A DNA stretch of 64,000 nucleotides from Catellatospora vulcania (GTDB lineage: Bacteria; Actinomycetota; Actinomycetes; Mycobacteriales; Micromonosporaceae). How positions within the stretch are numbered: position 1 is the stretch's first letter; every line of letters begins with the position of its first letter. The position numbers and the translations under genes are program-made. Shown here in pieces: positions 15,723 through 24,236 of this stretch. The stretch covers positions 115,510 to 179,509 of the forward strand of contig NZ_ML769307.1 of the NCBI RefSeq assembly GCF_009720385.1. Direction: 5' to 3'. The notes under the pieces are model-generated. The model was not told the origin of the DNA. It searched no databases and saw nothing but the letters and a program-made list of their open reading frames with translations.

Positions 15723-16724
15723 GTGAAACGAACCCTGCGATGGCAGGCCGTAGCCGGTCTGGCACTCGCCATGATCGCGACCGCCGCCTCGGCCGCAGAG
15801 GCCGGACCTGCCGTCGAGGACCGATCCGGCAACACCAGCGCCGTCGCCCGCACCAGCGACGGCCGTGCGGTGACCAGCGAGGCCGTCGCCAAAGACGTCG
15901 CCGCCTACTGGACACCCGCCCGCATGGCGTCAGCCGTCAGCCTCGACTTCGGCAAGGGCAAGGACGCCACCGCCTCGTCGAGCGACCGGCCCACACCCGA
16001 CGGGCCGTCCGGCAGCATCGCACCGCTCGCGCCGACCGTCACCGGCGGCAGCGGCTTCGGCACGCTGCTCAACGAGTCCGCGACCGTCGGCAAGGTCTAC
16101 TTCACCGTCCCCGGCGGCGGGTCGGCCTCCTGCTCGGCCAGCACCGTGGCCAGCGGCAAGAGGCGACTGGTCGTCACGGCGGGCCACTGCGTGCACCAGG
16201 GCGCCGGCGGCCAGTGGTACAGCAACTGGCAGTTCGTGCCGCGCTACCGCAACGGGGTCAGGCCGTTCGGCACCTGGTCGGCGTACACGCTCACCGCTCG
16301 CACCGCGTGGATCAACAGCAGCAGCTACAGCGAGGACATGGCCTTCGCCGTCATGAACACCAACGGCTCCGGCCAGCGGATCGTGGACGTCGTCGGCGGC
16401 AACGGCCTGCGCTGGAACTACGGCTACAGCGTCAACGTCACCGCACTGGGCTACCCGGGCAACCTCGGCGGCGGCGAGAGCCAGCAGTACTGCCAGAGCG
16501 GCACCTGGTACGGCCACGACCAGGTCATCCGGATGTGGTGCAACATGACCTACGGGTCAAGCGGTGGGCCCTGGCTGCAGGAGTACAACGACGTCACCGG
16601 CCTCGGGTACGTCAACAGCACCGTCAGCCACGGCGACAGCCCAGGCAACGGCCAGTTCGACGGCCCGTACTACGACAACGACATCAAGAGCCTGTTCGAC
16701 TACGCCGAGAGCATCTCCCCGTAG
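15723..16724 (+). CDS. Secreted trypsin-like serine protease
   Basis: The 333-residue protein has a signal peptide, a pro-like region (residues 30-105) and a chymotrypsin-fold domain. The catalytic His is in VVTAGHC near 154, Asp in SEDMAF near 205, and Ser in YGSSGGPW near 279. Extra Cys pairs suit an extracellular enzyme. The GTG at 15723 is preceded by GAAGGAGA. It resembles the actinobacterial V8/glutamyl-endopeptidase-like group rather than classical trypsin, as no trypsin-type Asp pocket is obvious. Confidence 0.88.
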   Translation: MKRTLRWQAVAGLALAMIATAASAAEAGPAVEDRSGNTSAVARTSDGRAVTSEAVAKDVAAYWTPARMASAVSLDFGKGKDATASSSDRPTPDGPSGSIAPLAPTVTGGSGFGTLLNESATVGKVYFTVPGGGSASCSASTVASGKRRLVVTAGHCVHQGAGGQWYSNWQFVPRYRNGVRPFGTWSAYTLTARTAWINSSSYSEDMAFAVMNTNGSGQRIVDVVGGNGLRWNYGYSVNVTALGYPGNLGGGESQQYCQSGTWYGHDQVIRMWCNMTYGSSGGPWLQEYNDVTGLGYVNSTVSHGDSPGNGQFDGPYYDNDIKSLFDYAESISP

Positions 16725-16784
16725 CCCACCACAGGGACACCGCCGTCCCAGCTCGCAGCCTTGAAGGCCACCTGCGGTAGAGGT

Positions 16785-16824
16785 GGGGCCGGGTGTCGGA
16801 CAGGTGGATCCGACGCCCGGCCCC
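16785..16824. terminator. Bidirectional hairpin terminator
   Basis: A 16-bp stem (16785-16800 with 16809-16824, one G-T wobble) with an 8-nt loop lies between the convergent protease and secreted-protein genes. Confidence 0.8.
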
Positions 16825-16859
16825 TGCGCCGTGTCGAGCGGCCCGGCGCTGACCGGCTG

Positions 16860-17726
16860 TCACAGCCACGCGAACGTCACCGTCAATCCGCACTTGACCG
16901 TGCCGGTGTTGGTGAAGTCCACCCAGAAGTTCGCCGACCCGCTGTAACCCACCTCCTGATCAGGGGTGATGTCGCAGGGGCCCGTCGCGACCCTGGTGGG
17001 CGCGGCTCCCGCCACCTGCACCCTCGTGCCGGCCGGCGGCGCGGCCGTGCGGATCCCCCAGCCGTTGCCGGGATTCAACGGGTTCAGGGCATGGCTGTCG
17101 TTCACCGGGAGCTTCACATGCAGCAGCTGGGCCGAGCAGGCCACGCCGCCGACGTTGACGGCCCGGTAGGAGAACTCGTTCTCCCCGTCCGGCTGGGTCC
17201 GAAACGCGGTGGTCACCTCGATGGCGCAGGCGCCGGAGTCGACCTGGGCGGGAAGGACCCCGACGACGTACACGTTCTGGTCGGTGTGCGCGTTGTTCCA
17301 GTGTGCCGACCACGACTCGCCAGGCTCCAGCGTGCTCGTGATGGAGTGGCGGTACATGGTCAGGCGCGCCAACCACACCGTCACCCGGCACCGGTCGCTG
17401 GTGTCGCCCTCGATCTCGAGGTGGAACTCCCGTTCCCCGGAGGTGTTGCGCTGGTACCACGTCCGCTTCACCTTGACGTGGCAGACCGCGTCCGGATCGT
17501 CGACGCCGGTTGCCTCCAGGCCGGGTGCGTACGCGTCCCAGTTGGCGTTGTTCCACCAGATGTGCCTGACCTGCCCCGGCTCGAACACGCCCGCGCTGAA
17601 GGAGGCCAGACTCGCCGCCGACGCCACGCCGGGTGTCGCCACGAGGCCGCCCGCGACGGCCAAGACGAACGCGAGCCCGGCGAGGAGAGCCCGACGTCCC
17701 CTGCCCGGGAGATGCAAAGTGGTCAT
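16860..17726 (-). CDS. Secreted protein of unknown function
   Basis: The 288-residue protein has a signal peptide ending near GVASAAS. The mature part shows internal similarity: WWNNANWDAYAPG and SAHWNNAHTDQNVY, each followed by a Cys-containing beta segment (CHVKVKRTWYQ, CAIEVTTAFRT). A third Cys-rich segment (CGLTVTFAWL) closes the protein, so it probably holds repeated beta-sandwich domains with disulfides. No catalytic motif is visible. Some in-frame codons lie upstream, but the ATG at 17726 fits the signal peptide best. Confidence 0.72.
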   Translation of the reverse strand: MTTLHLPGRGRRALLAGLAFVLAVAGGLVATPGVASAASLASFSAGVFEPGQVRHIWWNNANWDAYAPGLEATGVDDPDAVCHVKVKRTWYQRNTSGEREFHLEIEGDTSDRCRVTVWLARLTMYRHSITSTLEPGESWSAHWNNAHTDQNVYVVGVLPAQVDSGACAIEVTTAFRTQPDGENEFSYRAVNVGGVACSAQLLHVKLPVNDSHALNPLNPGNGWGIRTAAPPAGTRVQVAGAAPTRVATGPCDITPDQEVGYSGSANFWVDFTNTGTVKCGLTVTFAWL

Positions 17727-17844
17727 CGGCGCATGGTTCCATGCGTACTGCTCGTGCGGCCGCACACTGGACACCGTTGGACACCGCGCGGCGGTCGCGG
17801 ACCACGGCAGCCCACGCCGCCGTCGAACGTAAGCTGATCCGACC

Positions 17845-18531
17845 ATGAGACGTCGCGCCCTGCTCACGCTGCCCCTGCTCGTCGCGGCAGCCGGATGTGC
17901 ACGGACCGCCCCCGCCACCACCGCGTCCCGGGAGGACACCATGACCGACCCCGCCGACCAGCGACTGCTGACCGCCGCCGGTGGCGGCGACGGCGACGGG
18001 GTGCGCGCGGCGCTGGCCGCGGGAGCCGACCTCGAGACCCGCGACGCCAACGGGCGCACCCCGCTGCTGCTGGCCGCCGCGAACGACCACGTCGAGGTCG
18101 CGAAGACGCTGGTCGCAGCCGGCGCAGACCCGGACGCGCTCGACGACCGGCACGACACGCCGTGGCTGGTCACCGGGGTTACGGGCAGCGTGGCGATGCT
18201 GGAGGCGCTGCTGCCCGCCAAGCCGGACCTGACCATCGTCAACCGGTACGGCGGGATCTCCGTCATCCCGGCCAGCGAGCGCGGTCACGTCGACTACGTA
18301 CGCCGCGTGGTGAAGACGGGCATCGACGTGAACCACGTCAACAACCTCGGCTGGACCGCGCTGCTGGAGTGCGTCGTCCTCGGCGACGGGTCGGCGCCAT
18401 ACCAGGAGATCGCGCGGATCCTGACGGCCGCCGGAGCCCGCGTCGACATCGGCGACAGGGACGGCGTCGACGCCCTCGAACACGCGCGCCGCCGCGGGTT
18501 CGGCGAGCTGGTCGCGATCCTGTCGCGCTGA
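17845..18531 (+). CDS. Ankyrin-repeat lipoprotein
   Basis: The 228-residue protein carries a lipoprotein signal with lipobox LVAAAGC (Cys at residue 18). About five ankyrin repeats follow (for example NGRTPLLLAAANDHVEVAKT and LGWTALLECVVLGDG). Lipid-anchored ankyrin proteins in actinobacteria are thought to bind protein partners at the outer face of the membrane, often catalase or protease related; no partner is evident here. The ATG is the first in frame. Confidence 0.87.
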   Translation: MRRRALLTLPLLVAAAGCARTAPATTASREDTMTDPADQRLLTAAGGGDGDGVRAALAAGADLETRDANGRTPLLLAAANDHVEVAKTLVAAGADPDALDDRHDTPWLVTGVTGSVAMLEALLPAKPDLTIVNRYGGISVIPASERGHVDYVRRVVKTGIDVNHVNNLGWTALLECVVLGDGSAPYQEIARILTAAGARVDIGDRDGVDALEHARRRGFGELVAILSR

Positions 18532-18646
18532 CTCCCGACGACGCGGGGGATCGCCCTGCTTTCTCGTCGCCGGGGTTCTCGGGCTCTCGAAGGCTGCGCC
18601 GGGCGACCGGCGCGCGAAGGTCGCCGACAACCGTTACTGTCGGCCT

Positions 18647-19066
18647 ATGTCCGGCCCTGGAGACGTGCCACCGGAGATCCTGGAGCGGCTGCGACCGATC
18701 TGCCGGCGGTTGCCCGACCTGTACGAGGAACCAGCCTGGATCGGCGTCCGCTGGCGGATCCGCGCGCGGACGGTCGCCCACGTCTACACACCCGACCCGG
18801 AGCGTTCCCCGGTCTATGCCCAGCACGTCATCGCGGGCGAGGCGCCGACCGTGATGACGTTTCGCGTACCCGTCGACGACCTGCTCAGCCTGGCCGCGCG
18901 CGGCTTCCCGTTCTTCCGCGCCCCCTGGGGCGCCAACGTCGCCGCCGCCGTTCTCGGTGACCACACCGACTGGACCGAGATCGCCGAACTGATCACCGAC
19001 AGCTACTGCGAGATGGCCCCGAAGTTCCTCGTCGCCCGGGTCGCTCTTCCCCTGCAGGGCAGCTGA
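18647..19066 (+). CDS. MmcQ/YjbR-family protein
   Basis: The 139-residue single-domain protein has the pattern of this family: LCRRLPDLYEEPAW near the N-terminus, WRIRARTVAHVYTP, then VDDLLSLAARGFPFF and GDHTDWTEIAELITDSYCEMAPKFL (the last quoted in parts: DHTDWTEIAELI, YCEMAPKFLV). Members have a double-wing DNA-binding-like fold, but their function is unknown. Confidence 0.8.
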   Translation: MSGPGDVPPEILERLRPICRRLPDLYEEPAWIGVRWRIRARTVAHVYTPDPERSPVYAQHVIAGEAPTVMTFRVPVDDLLSLAARGFPFFRAPWGANVAAAVLGDHTDWTEIAELITDSYCEMAPKFLVARVALPLQGS

Positions 19067-19129
19067 TCCGCACCGCGGAACAGGGGCGGTGAGGCGCGCT
19101 CGCGTGCGGCGTTGCCATATTCTTGCTCG

Positions 19130-19567
19130 GTGCCTCATGCGTCTGACGGCGGCCTCGGGCCGGGCCGAGCGGTGTATCCAGGGACGTTCGATCCTTTCAC
19201 GCCGGGTCATCGTGATGTCGTCGACCGGGCGCGCCGCATGTTCGACCAGGTGACGATCCTGGTTGCCGTCAACGACGGCAAGCGGCCGTCCCAGACGACC
19301 GCGGCACGGGCGAGGGGGATCCGCAGCCTGCTCCCGGCGGGCTGGGAGAACGTCGCGGTGGCCGCCTGGCATGGGTTGACCGTGGACTACTGCCGGGCGA
19401 ACGGGTGCAGGGTGATCATCCGCGGGGTCAGGAACTCGACCGACTACCTGCGCGAGCACGAACTGGCCGCGACGAACGAGGTGCTGGGCGTGACGACGTT
19501 GTTCGTGCCTGCCCGGCCGGAGTTGGTGGCGATGTCGTCCACCGCGGTGCGGGCTTTGCGAGCCTGA
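19130..19567 (+). CDS. coaD: Phosphopantetheine adenylyltransferase (CoaD-like)
   Basis: The 145-residue nucleotidyltransferase has the PGTFDPFTPGHRDVV start with its TxGH-type motif, RGVRNSTDYLREHELA, and a C-terminal SSTAVRAL box close to the ISST motif. CoaD converts 4'-phosphopantetheine and ATP to dephospho-CoA. The protein is short (usual length about 160) and lacks the normal rsmD neighbour. It may therefore be a second, specialised copy; whether the genome has another coaD cannot be seen here. The GTG at 19130 is assumed; a TTG at 19112 would add six residues. Confidence 0.78.
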   Translation: MPHASDGGLGPGRAVYPGTFDPFTPGHRDVVDRARRMFDQVTILVAVNDGKRPSQTTAARARGIRSLLPAGWENVAVAAWHGLTVDYCRANGCRVIIRGVRNSTDYLREHELAATNEVLGVTTLFVPARPELVAMSSTAVRALRA

Positions 19568-19642
19568 GCCGCTCGGCGTGGCCGGCAGCAGTCCTCCCGG
19601 CTTCCGGTCGCAGCGGCCCGATGACGACCGCCGTAGGATCCG

Positions 19643-21184
19643 ATGGTGGACGACCTGCCTCGCACAGATCATGGCGCCCGGATGAGCGGCTGGGCACGGC
19701 TTCCGGTCAGCTACTGCCAGTACGAGGTGTGGACCGTGCCGGGCACGTCGGGGCTCGGAATCTACACCCTTGGCGATGACCTGCTGCACGTCGGCGGGCC
19801 GAACAATCTCACCGGCTTCTGCGGTGTGCACACCGGCTGGATCGACGTACGTGTCCGTGTCCTGTCCGGCCCTCCGGCCGAAGTCGACGCCGGTTGGGAC
19901 GCGGTCAGCGAGGCGACGCTCTGGAGTCCCACCGGCAGGCTGTCGGTCATCGGCCTGATCGGCGGCGTGGCGGAGGCCCTCACCGATCTCTCCGTTCCGC
20001 GAGGGCTGATCCGGGTTCGGTTGCACGCGCGCGACCGCCTGGACGAGTGCACTCGCGGCGACGGTGACCCGCCCGAACGGCACGAGGTGCACATCTGGGC
20101 GGTGTCCGAGCAGACCCCGTGGCGCACCGTGCTCGCCGACCCGCAGCGCCGCAGCTGGGAGCAGAAGCCGGCGAAGGCCGCCGAGTGGGCGATGCTGTCT
20201 CTGGCACCGCGCCCGTCCGGTCGGCCGTCCGTCCTGCCGCCGGGGGCTCCCGACCCGGACCGGGACGACACGGGCCTGCCGCGGGTGACCGTGGTCTGCC
20301 GCCGGCCCGCGCCGGTCGAGGTCCCGGTGGGCGTGCTGCCCGCCGGCGACCTGGAGGTCCGGCTGGCGCGGGTCGACAGCGAGACCTTCAGCTGGTCGTG
20401 GGCCACCGCCGAGGAGCCGCTCTTTCCGCATCCACTGGTCGCGCTGCCCGACGAGGAGCCGAGCACCGTGCGGCTGACCTCGGGCCCGGACGGGTTCACG
20501 CTGCGGCACGAGGGCGTGCCCGGTCGGCAAGCCCTCGCGGTCGGCCTGCTCTGGGACCACCTGCTCGACACCCCGGGCTGGTATCCGTGGATGGACACGT
20601 TGCGGCAGCAGGCCGCTGACGCGCGCGCACTGGCCGAGCAGACCCGCCGCCGGCAGGCCGAGCGTGACGCCAAGCGGTGGGGAGGCGCCCCACCGTCGGA
20701 TCGTGTCCGCGCGCTCGTCAGCCAGGCGCAGTCCCTGGCGCGGATCGACCGCTCGCTGCTCGACCGCATCGAGGCTGCGCCTGCCACCCGCCAGCGGGAA
20801 ACAGCGTGCTGGGCGGCCCGCCACGCGTTGCGGGTGGCGGGGCTGGAGCGGATCGGGTGGATCGCCGAGGCGCTCGCCGACGCCGAGGCCGCCCGCCCGC
20901 TGCCCGGATACTTCACCGAGCAGTACGGCGCCGGCGCGTTCGAGCGGCTGATGTCCGATCCCGAGGTGTCGCATACCACCGTGCCACTTCGCCACGAGCC
21001 GGGTGTGTTCAGAACCGGGCACGCCGACGAGATGAGCCGGCCGGCCGCCGCCTTTCCCGCGTTGACCGCCCTGGCGAACAGTGATCCGCTGGTCGCCGCG
21101 ATCGACGCCGTCTACCACGCGGCGATCGCCCACGGCGACGACCTTGACCGCTTCCTCGCCGACGCACACGTCACGCTGCGCTGA
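19643..21184 (+). CDS. Uncharacterised 513-residue protein
   Basis: I recognise no family. The protein is soluble, with an N-terminal beta-rich half (SYCQYEVWTVPG, GFCGVHTGWIDVRV) and a C-terminal helical half that includes an Arg/Gln/Ala-rich coiled-coil stretch (LRQQAADARALAEQTRRRQ). It has no signal peptide or membrane helix. The ATG at 19643 may not be the true start; a second ATG lies at residue 14 (GARMSGW), nearer the first conserved-looking segment. It ends 120 bp before the biosynthetic operon on the same strand. Confidence 0.7.
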   Translation: MVDDLPRTDHGARMSGWARLPVSYCQYEVWTVPGTSGLGIYTLGDDLLHVGGPNNLTGFCGVHTGWIDVRVRVLSGPPAEVDAGWDAVSEATLWSPTGRLSVIGLIGGVAEALTDLSVPRGLIRVRLHARDRLDECTRGDGDPPERHEVHIWAVSEQTPWRTVLADPQRRSWEQKPAKAAEWAMLSLAPRPSGRPSVLPPGAPDPDRDDTGLPRVTVVCRRPAPVEVPVGVLPAGDLEVRLARVDSETFSWSWATAEEPLFPHPLVALPDEEPSTVRLTSGPDGFTLRHEGVPGRQALAVGLLWDHLLDTPGWYPWMDTLRQQAADARALAEQTRRRQAERDAKRWGGAPPSDRVRALVSQAQSLARIDRSLLDRIEAAPATRQRETACWAARHALRVAGLERIGWIAEALADAEAARPLPGYFTEQYGAGAFERLMSDPEVSHTTVPLRHEPGVFRTGHADEMSRPAAAFPALTALANSDPLVAAIDAVYHAAIAHGDDLDRFLADAHVTLR

Positions 21185-21239
21185 GCGCGCTGTTCTACGA
21201 GGTGTGAGTGTCGTGCTCCTCACGGGGGAGGGGCGATCG

Positions 21240-21257
21240 ACTCAGCGGGATCTGAGT
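21240..21257. promoter_or_regulatory. Inverted repeat upstream of the carrier-protein operon
   Basis: ACTCAG-N6-CTGAGT lies 46 bp before the first gene of the seven-gene operon. It may be an operator or a small leader hairpin. No matching regulator gene is adjacent. Confidence 0.35.
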
Positions 21258-21303
21258 ACGGACGCTCATGTGCGCACGGCCCGCCGTGATCAGGATGAGA
21301 TCC

Positions 21304-22248
21304 ATGGACGGGCTCTATATCGGATCCTTCGCCCACGCACTGGGCGCGCAGCAGCGGCATATTCGGGAGTCGGCCGAGGCGGGACTGCTCCGGTCGGCTC
21401 CGGAGGACCTGGAGGCGGCCGGTTTCCGCCGGCACCACGTCTGCGAACCGGGCGACACGGCGTACGACCTGGCACACGCGGCGGTAGCGCAGATCGCGGC
21501 CCGCGGCGACCTCACCGACATCGACGCGATCGTCTACGCCACCTGCCTGCCCGGCGGCGAGACGGGCACCGGTCCCGTCCGTGACGTGAAGGAGCTGATG
21601 GACTTCCCGGCAGGCCGTCTGCAGGCCGAGTTCGGTCTGTCCCGGGCGATCGTGGTCGGGCTGCACCAGCAGGCGTGCACCGGCGCGCTCGGGGCGCTGC
21701 GGGTGGCGGGCGCGCTGCTGGCGACCGAGCCGGACTGGCGGCGCGTGCTGTGTGTGACCGCCGACCGGTTTCCGGCCGGCGCCTGGTACGAGCAGGCGTA
21801 CAACCTGATCTCGGACGGTGCCGCGGCCTGCGTGGTCGGCCGTGACCCGGATGTGTGCCGCCTGCTGACCGTGCACCAGATCACCAACGGCGGCCTGGGC
21901 CGGGCCGGCGACGACGAGACCGTCGGCACCTACTTCGCCTACACCCACCGGCTGGTCCGCCAGGCCGCGGCGCGCGTCGGGCTGACGCCCGCCGACCTGG
22001 ACTGGGTGGTCACCCAGAACACCCACGAGAAGGCGTGGGAGATCCTCGCCCGCCTGCTCGGCCTCGACCATGCCCGGGTGTGGGCCCCGACCCTGGCCGA
22101 CGTCGGGCACGTGATCTCAGCCGACGCCCTCGTCAACCTGTCCGCGCTGCTCGGGTCGGGGCGGGCGCGGCCGGGTCAGCGGATCGCGGTGCCGATGGCC
22201 GGTTTCGGGCTCAACTGGCAGTGCGCGGTGCTGGAGGTTGCCGCATGA
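21304..22248 (+). CDS. Ketoacyl-ACP synthase III-like enzyme
   Basis: The 314-residue thiolase-fold protein has a KAS III layout: catalytic Cys125 in HQQACTGALGAL, then QNTHEKAW in place of the usual HQAN (His241), and LADVGHVISADALVNL where KAS III has GNTSAAS (His269 region). The conserved Asn residues are thus changed, which often marks KAS III relatives that form ester or amide bonds or condense unusual thioesters rather than priming fatty acids. It is the first gene of a run of seven overlapping genes that includes a carrier protein. GGATGAG precedes the ATG at 21304; alternatives lie at 21295 and 21268. Confidence 0.82.
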   Translation: MDGLYIGSFAHALGAQQRHIRESAEAGLLRSAPEDLEAAGFRRHHVCEPGDTAYDLAHAAVAQIAARGDLTDIDAIVYATCLPGGETGTGPVRDVKELMDFPAGRLQAEFGLSRAIVVGLHQQACTGALGALRVAGALLATEPDWRRVLCVTADRFPAGAWYEQAYNLISDGAAACVVGRDPDVCRLLTVHQITNGGLGRAGDDETVGTYFAYTHRLVRQAAARVGLTPADLDWVVTQNTHEKAWEILARLLGLDHARVWAPTLADVGHVISADALVNLSALLGSGRARPGQRIAVPMAGFGLNWQCAVLEVAA

Positions 22249-23126
22249 GCGCCCTGGCGACCGCGCTGGCCGAGGTGTCGCAGACCGCCGACCGGCTCAG
22301 CCGGCTGTCGGTCCGGGCGCACCAGAACCCGTACACCCTGGTCGACTGGCCGCCCGCGGTGGACCCGGAACGGGACTGGTTCGGCACCCCGGAGTACGTG
22401 AGCCTGTACGGCACGCCGGTCTGGGCGGGCCTGGACGACAGGGCCCGCCGCCGGGTCGCGTTCCACGAGGCCGCCGGGTTCTACAGCCTCAACATCCACG
22501 GCGAGAGGGCGCTGATACAGGGCCTGGCCGCGCGGCTCTACCGCAGCGACCTCGCCGGTTCGGCCGGCTACCTGCACCACTTCCTCGACGAGGAGAACAA
22601 GCACAGCGTCTGGTTCGGCGGATTCTGCACCCGCTACGCGCGGGTCCACCGCAGCCGCCAGGTGTCGTTCGCCACCGACCGGACGCGTGACGTCGACGAC
22701 TTCCTGTTCTTCGCCAAGACGCTGATCTTCGAGGAGATCGTGGACCACTACAACCGGGTCCAGGCCCGCGACGGGCGGCTGCATCCGCTGGCCCGCTTCA
22801 TCAACGACAACCACCACCGCGAGGAGGCCCGGCACCTGGTGTTCGGCCGCCGCCTCGTGACGGCCCTGTGGCAGGCGGGCGGCTGGGATCGGGCGACCGC
22901 CGCCGAGATACGCGACGACCTCGCCCGGTTCGTGACCGCGACCTGGCGCGAGTACTACCACCCCGACGTCTACGCCGACGCCGGGCTCGACGACCCGTGG
23001 GAGCTGGCGGAGGCGGCCTGGTCCGCACCCGACCAGCGCACCCACCGCCGCCGCGTGTCGGCGGACTGCCTGCGGTTCCTGGCCGCAGCGGGTGTCCTGA
23101 CCGAGGAGCCGGCCGATGCGTTCTGA
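22245..23126 (+). CDS. AurF-like diiron oxygenase
   Basis: The 293-residue helical protein carries all seven ligand positions of the AurF N-oxygenase family: Glu87, Glu117 and His120 (ENKH), Glu163 or 164, then His190, Glu194 and His197 (HHREEARH). The H-x3-E-x2-H spacing is that of AurF. AurF oxidises an aromatic amine to a nitro group; relatives act on amines bound to carrier proteins. The ATG overlaps the stop of the KAS III-like gene (ATGA). In this operon it probably oxidises an amine or carbon of a carrier-bound intermediate. Confidence 0.85.
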   Translation: MSALATALAEVSQTADRLSRLSVRAHQNPYTLVDWPPAVDPERDWFGTPEYVSLYGTPVWAGLDDRARRRVAFHEAAGFYSLNIHGERALIQGLAARLYRSDLAGSAGYLHHFLDEENKHSVWFGGFCTRYARVHRSRQVSFATDRTRDVDDFLFFAKTLIFEEIVDHYNRVQARDGRLHPLARFINDNHHREEARHLVFGRRLVTALWQAGGWDRATAAEIRDDLARFVTATWREYYHPDVYADAGLDDPWELAEAAWSAPDQRTHRRRVSADCLRFLAAAGVLTEEPADAF

Positions 23127-23358
23127 CACCGAGATCCGCGCCGAACTGCGCACTTTCGTGCGCCGCCACACCGGGCAGGTGGCCGTCACCGACGACACGC
23201 CCCTGTTCACGCTGCGCCTGCTGCGTTCGGTACACCTACCGGAACTGATCATTCTGCTCGAACGGCTGCGCGGCGCACCCATCGACGTCGAACAGCTGCG
23301 CATAGGTGACTTCGACGGGATCGACGCCATGGTGGCGCGCTTCGGGAGGCAGCCGTGA
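23116..23358 (+). CDS. Small acyl/aminoacyl carrier protein
   Basis: The 80-residue protein has the four-helix carrier pattern, with DDTPLFTLRLLRSVHLPELI around the expected phosphopantetheine Ser38. The residue before it is Arg rather than the usual Asp (RSV instead of DSL), a known variation among non-fatty-acid carriers. It overlaps the oxygenase gene by 11 bp and the ligase gene by 4 bp. The adjacent amino acid:carrier protein ligase is very probably its loading enzyme. Confidence 0.83.
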   Translation: MRSDTEIRAELRTFVRRHTGQVAVTDDTPLFTLRLLRSVHLPELIILLERLRGAPIDVEQLRIGDFDGIDAMVARFGRQP

Positions 23359-24236
23359 CGGGCCTGGCGGACCTGGCCCGCATCGGGCTGCGCTGGGACC
23401 CCAGCGGGCAGGCCGGGCTGCACGGGCCGCTGCTGGCGCTGGCCGGCGACTGCGACCGCGCCTTCCAGCACCTCGCGAGCCGGTGGGGTGCGAGCGAGGA
23501 GGCGTACGCGATGACGCTGCCCGCCTCGTCCCTCGGCGGGCACCTGCGGTCCTTCCCGCACCAGGTCACCTTCGCGATGGCACTCGATCCGGCCGAGGCG
23601 AACCTCGCCGGGTTCGCCGACGGGACGGTGCTGGACCGTTCCGGGGCGGTCGCGTTGACCCGTACGGCCCCGGTGACCGCCGTGCTCACCCCGGCCGCCT
23701 GCTACCACGTCTACGCCGCGCACCACGGGGAGCAGCTGACCGCAGCCACGTACGTGACCACACGCAACACCTGCTTCCGCCGCGAGTCGGCCTACGAGCC
23801 GCTGCGCCGCCAGTGGACCTTCACCATGCGGGAGATCGTCTGCCTCGCCACGGCCGACGAGACCGCGTCGTTCCTGGCCCAGGCCCGCGCGGCCGTCGAC
23901 CAGCTCGCCGGGCTGATCGACCTGCCGATCGACTGGGCACCGGCGACGGACCCGTTCTTCCGCCCCGACCGCCACCCCGGCCACCTCCTGCAGCGCATCC
24001 AACCGGTCAAGCACGAGGCGGCCTACGGCGGTTCGCCGGCCCTCGCCTCGGCCAACCTCCACCACGACCACTTCGGGTCCGCGTACGCCATCACCCGCGA
24101 CGGCGCGCCGGCCACCACCGCCTGCCTCGCGTTCGGCGTCGAACGGTGGCTGCACGCCCTCGTCGACCGGCACGGCCCGGACCCCGACGGCTGGCCGGAC
24201 CTGGTCGCCGCGGCCCGGCAGGTGGTGACCCGATGA
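23355..24236 (+). CDS. Amino acid:[carrier protein] ligase (class II aaRS-like)
   Basis: The 293-residue protein resembles the truncated seryl-tRNA-synthetase homologues that charge carrier proteins instead of tRNA. Motif 2 is FTMREIV and motif 3 FGVERWL. The presumed zinc ligands are Cys116 (AACYH), Glu160 (MREIV) and Cys257 (TTACLAFG), with family-like spacing. The tRNA-binding N-terminal coiled coil of true SerRS is absent. Known members activate Gly, Ala or similar small amino acids with ATP and pass them to the phosphopantetheine arm. Its specificity cannot be read by eye. It overlaps both neighbours by 4 bp. Confidence 0.87.
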   Translation: MTGLADLARIGLRWDPSGQAGLHGPLLALAGDCDRAFQHLASRWGASEEAYAMTLPASSLGGHLRSFPHQVTFAMALDPAEANLAGFADGTVLDRSGAVALTRTAPVTAVLTPAACYHVYAAHHGEQLTAATYVTTRNTCFRRESAYEPLRRQWTFTMREIVCLATADETASFLAQARAAVDQLAGLIDLPIDWAPATDPFFRPDRHPGHLLQRIQPVKHEAAYGGSPALASANLHHDHFGSAYAITRDGAPATTACLAFGVERWLHALVDRHGPDPDGWPDLVAAARQVVTR

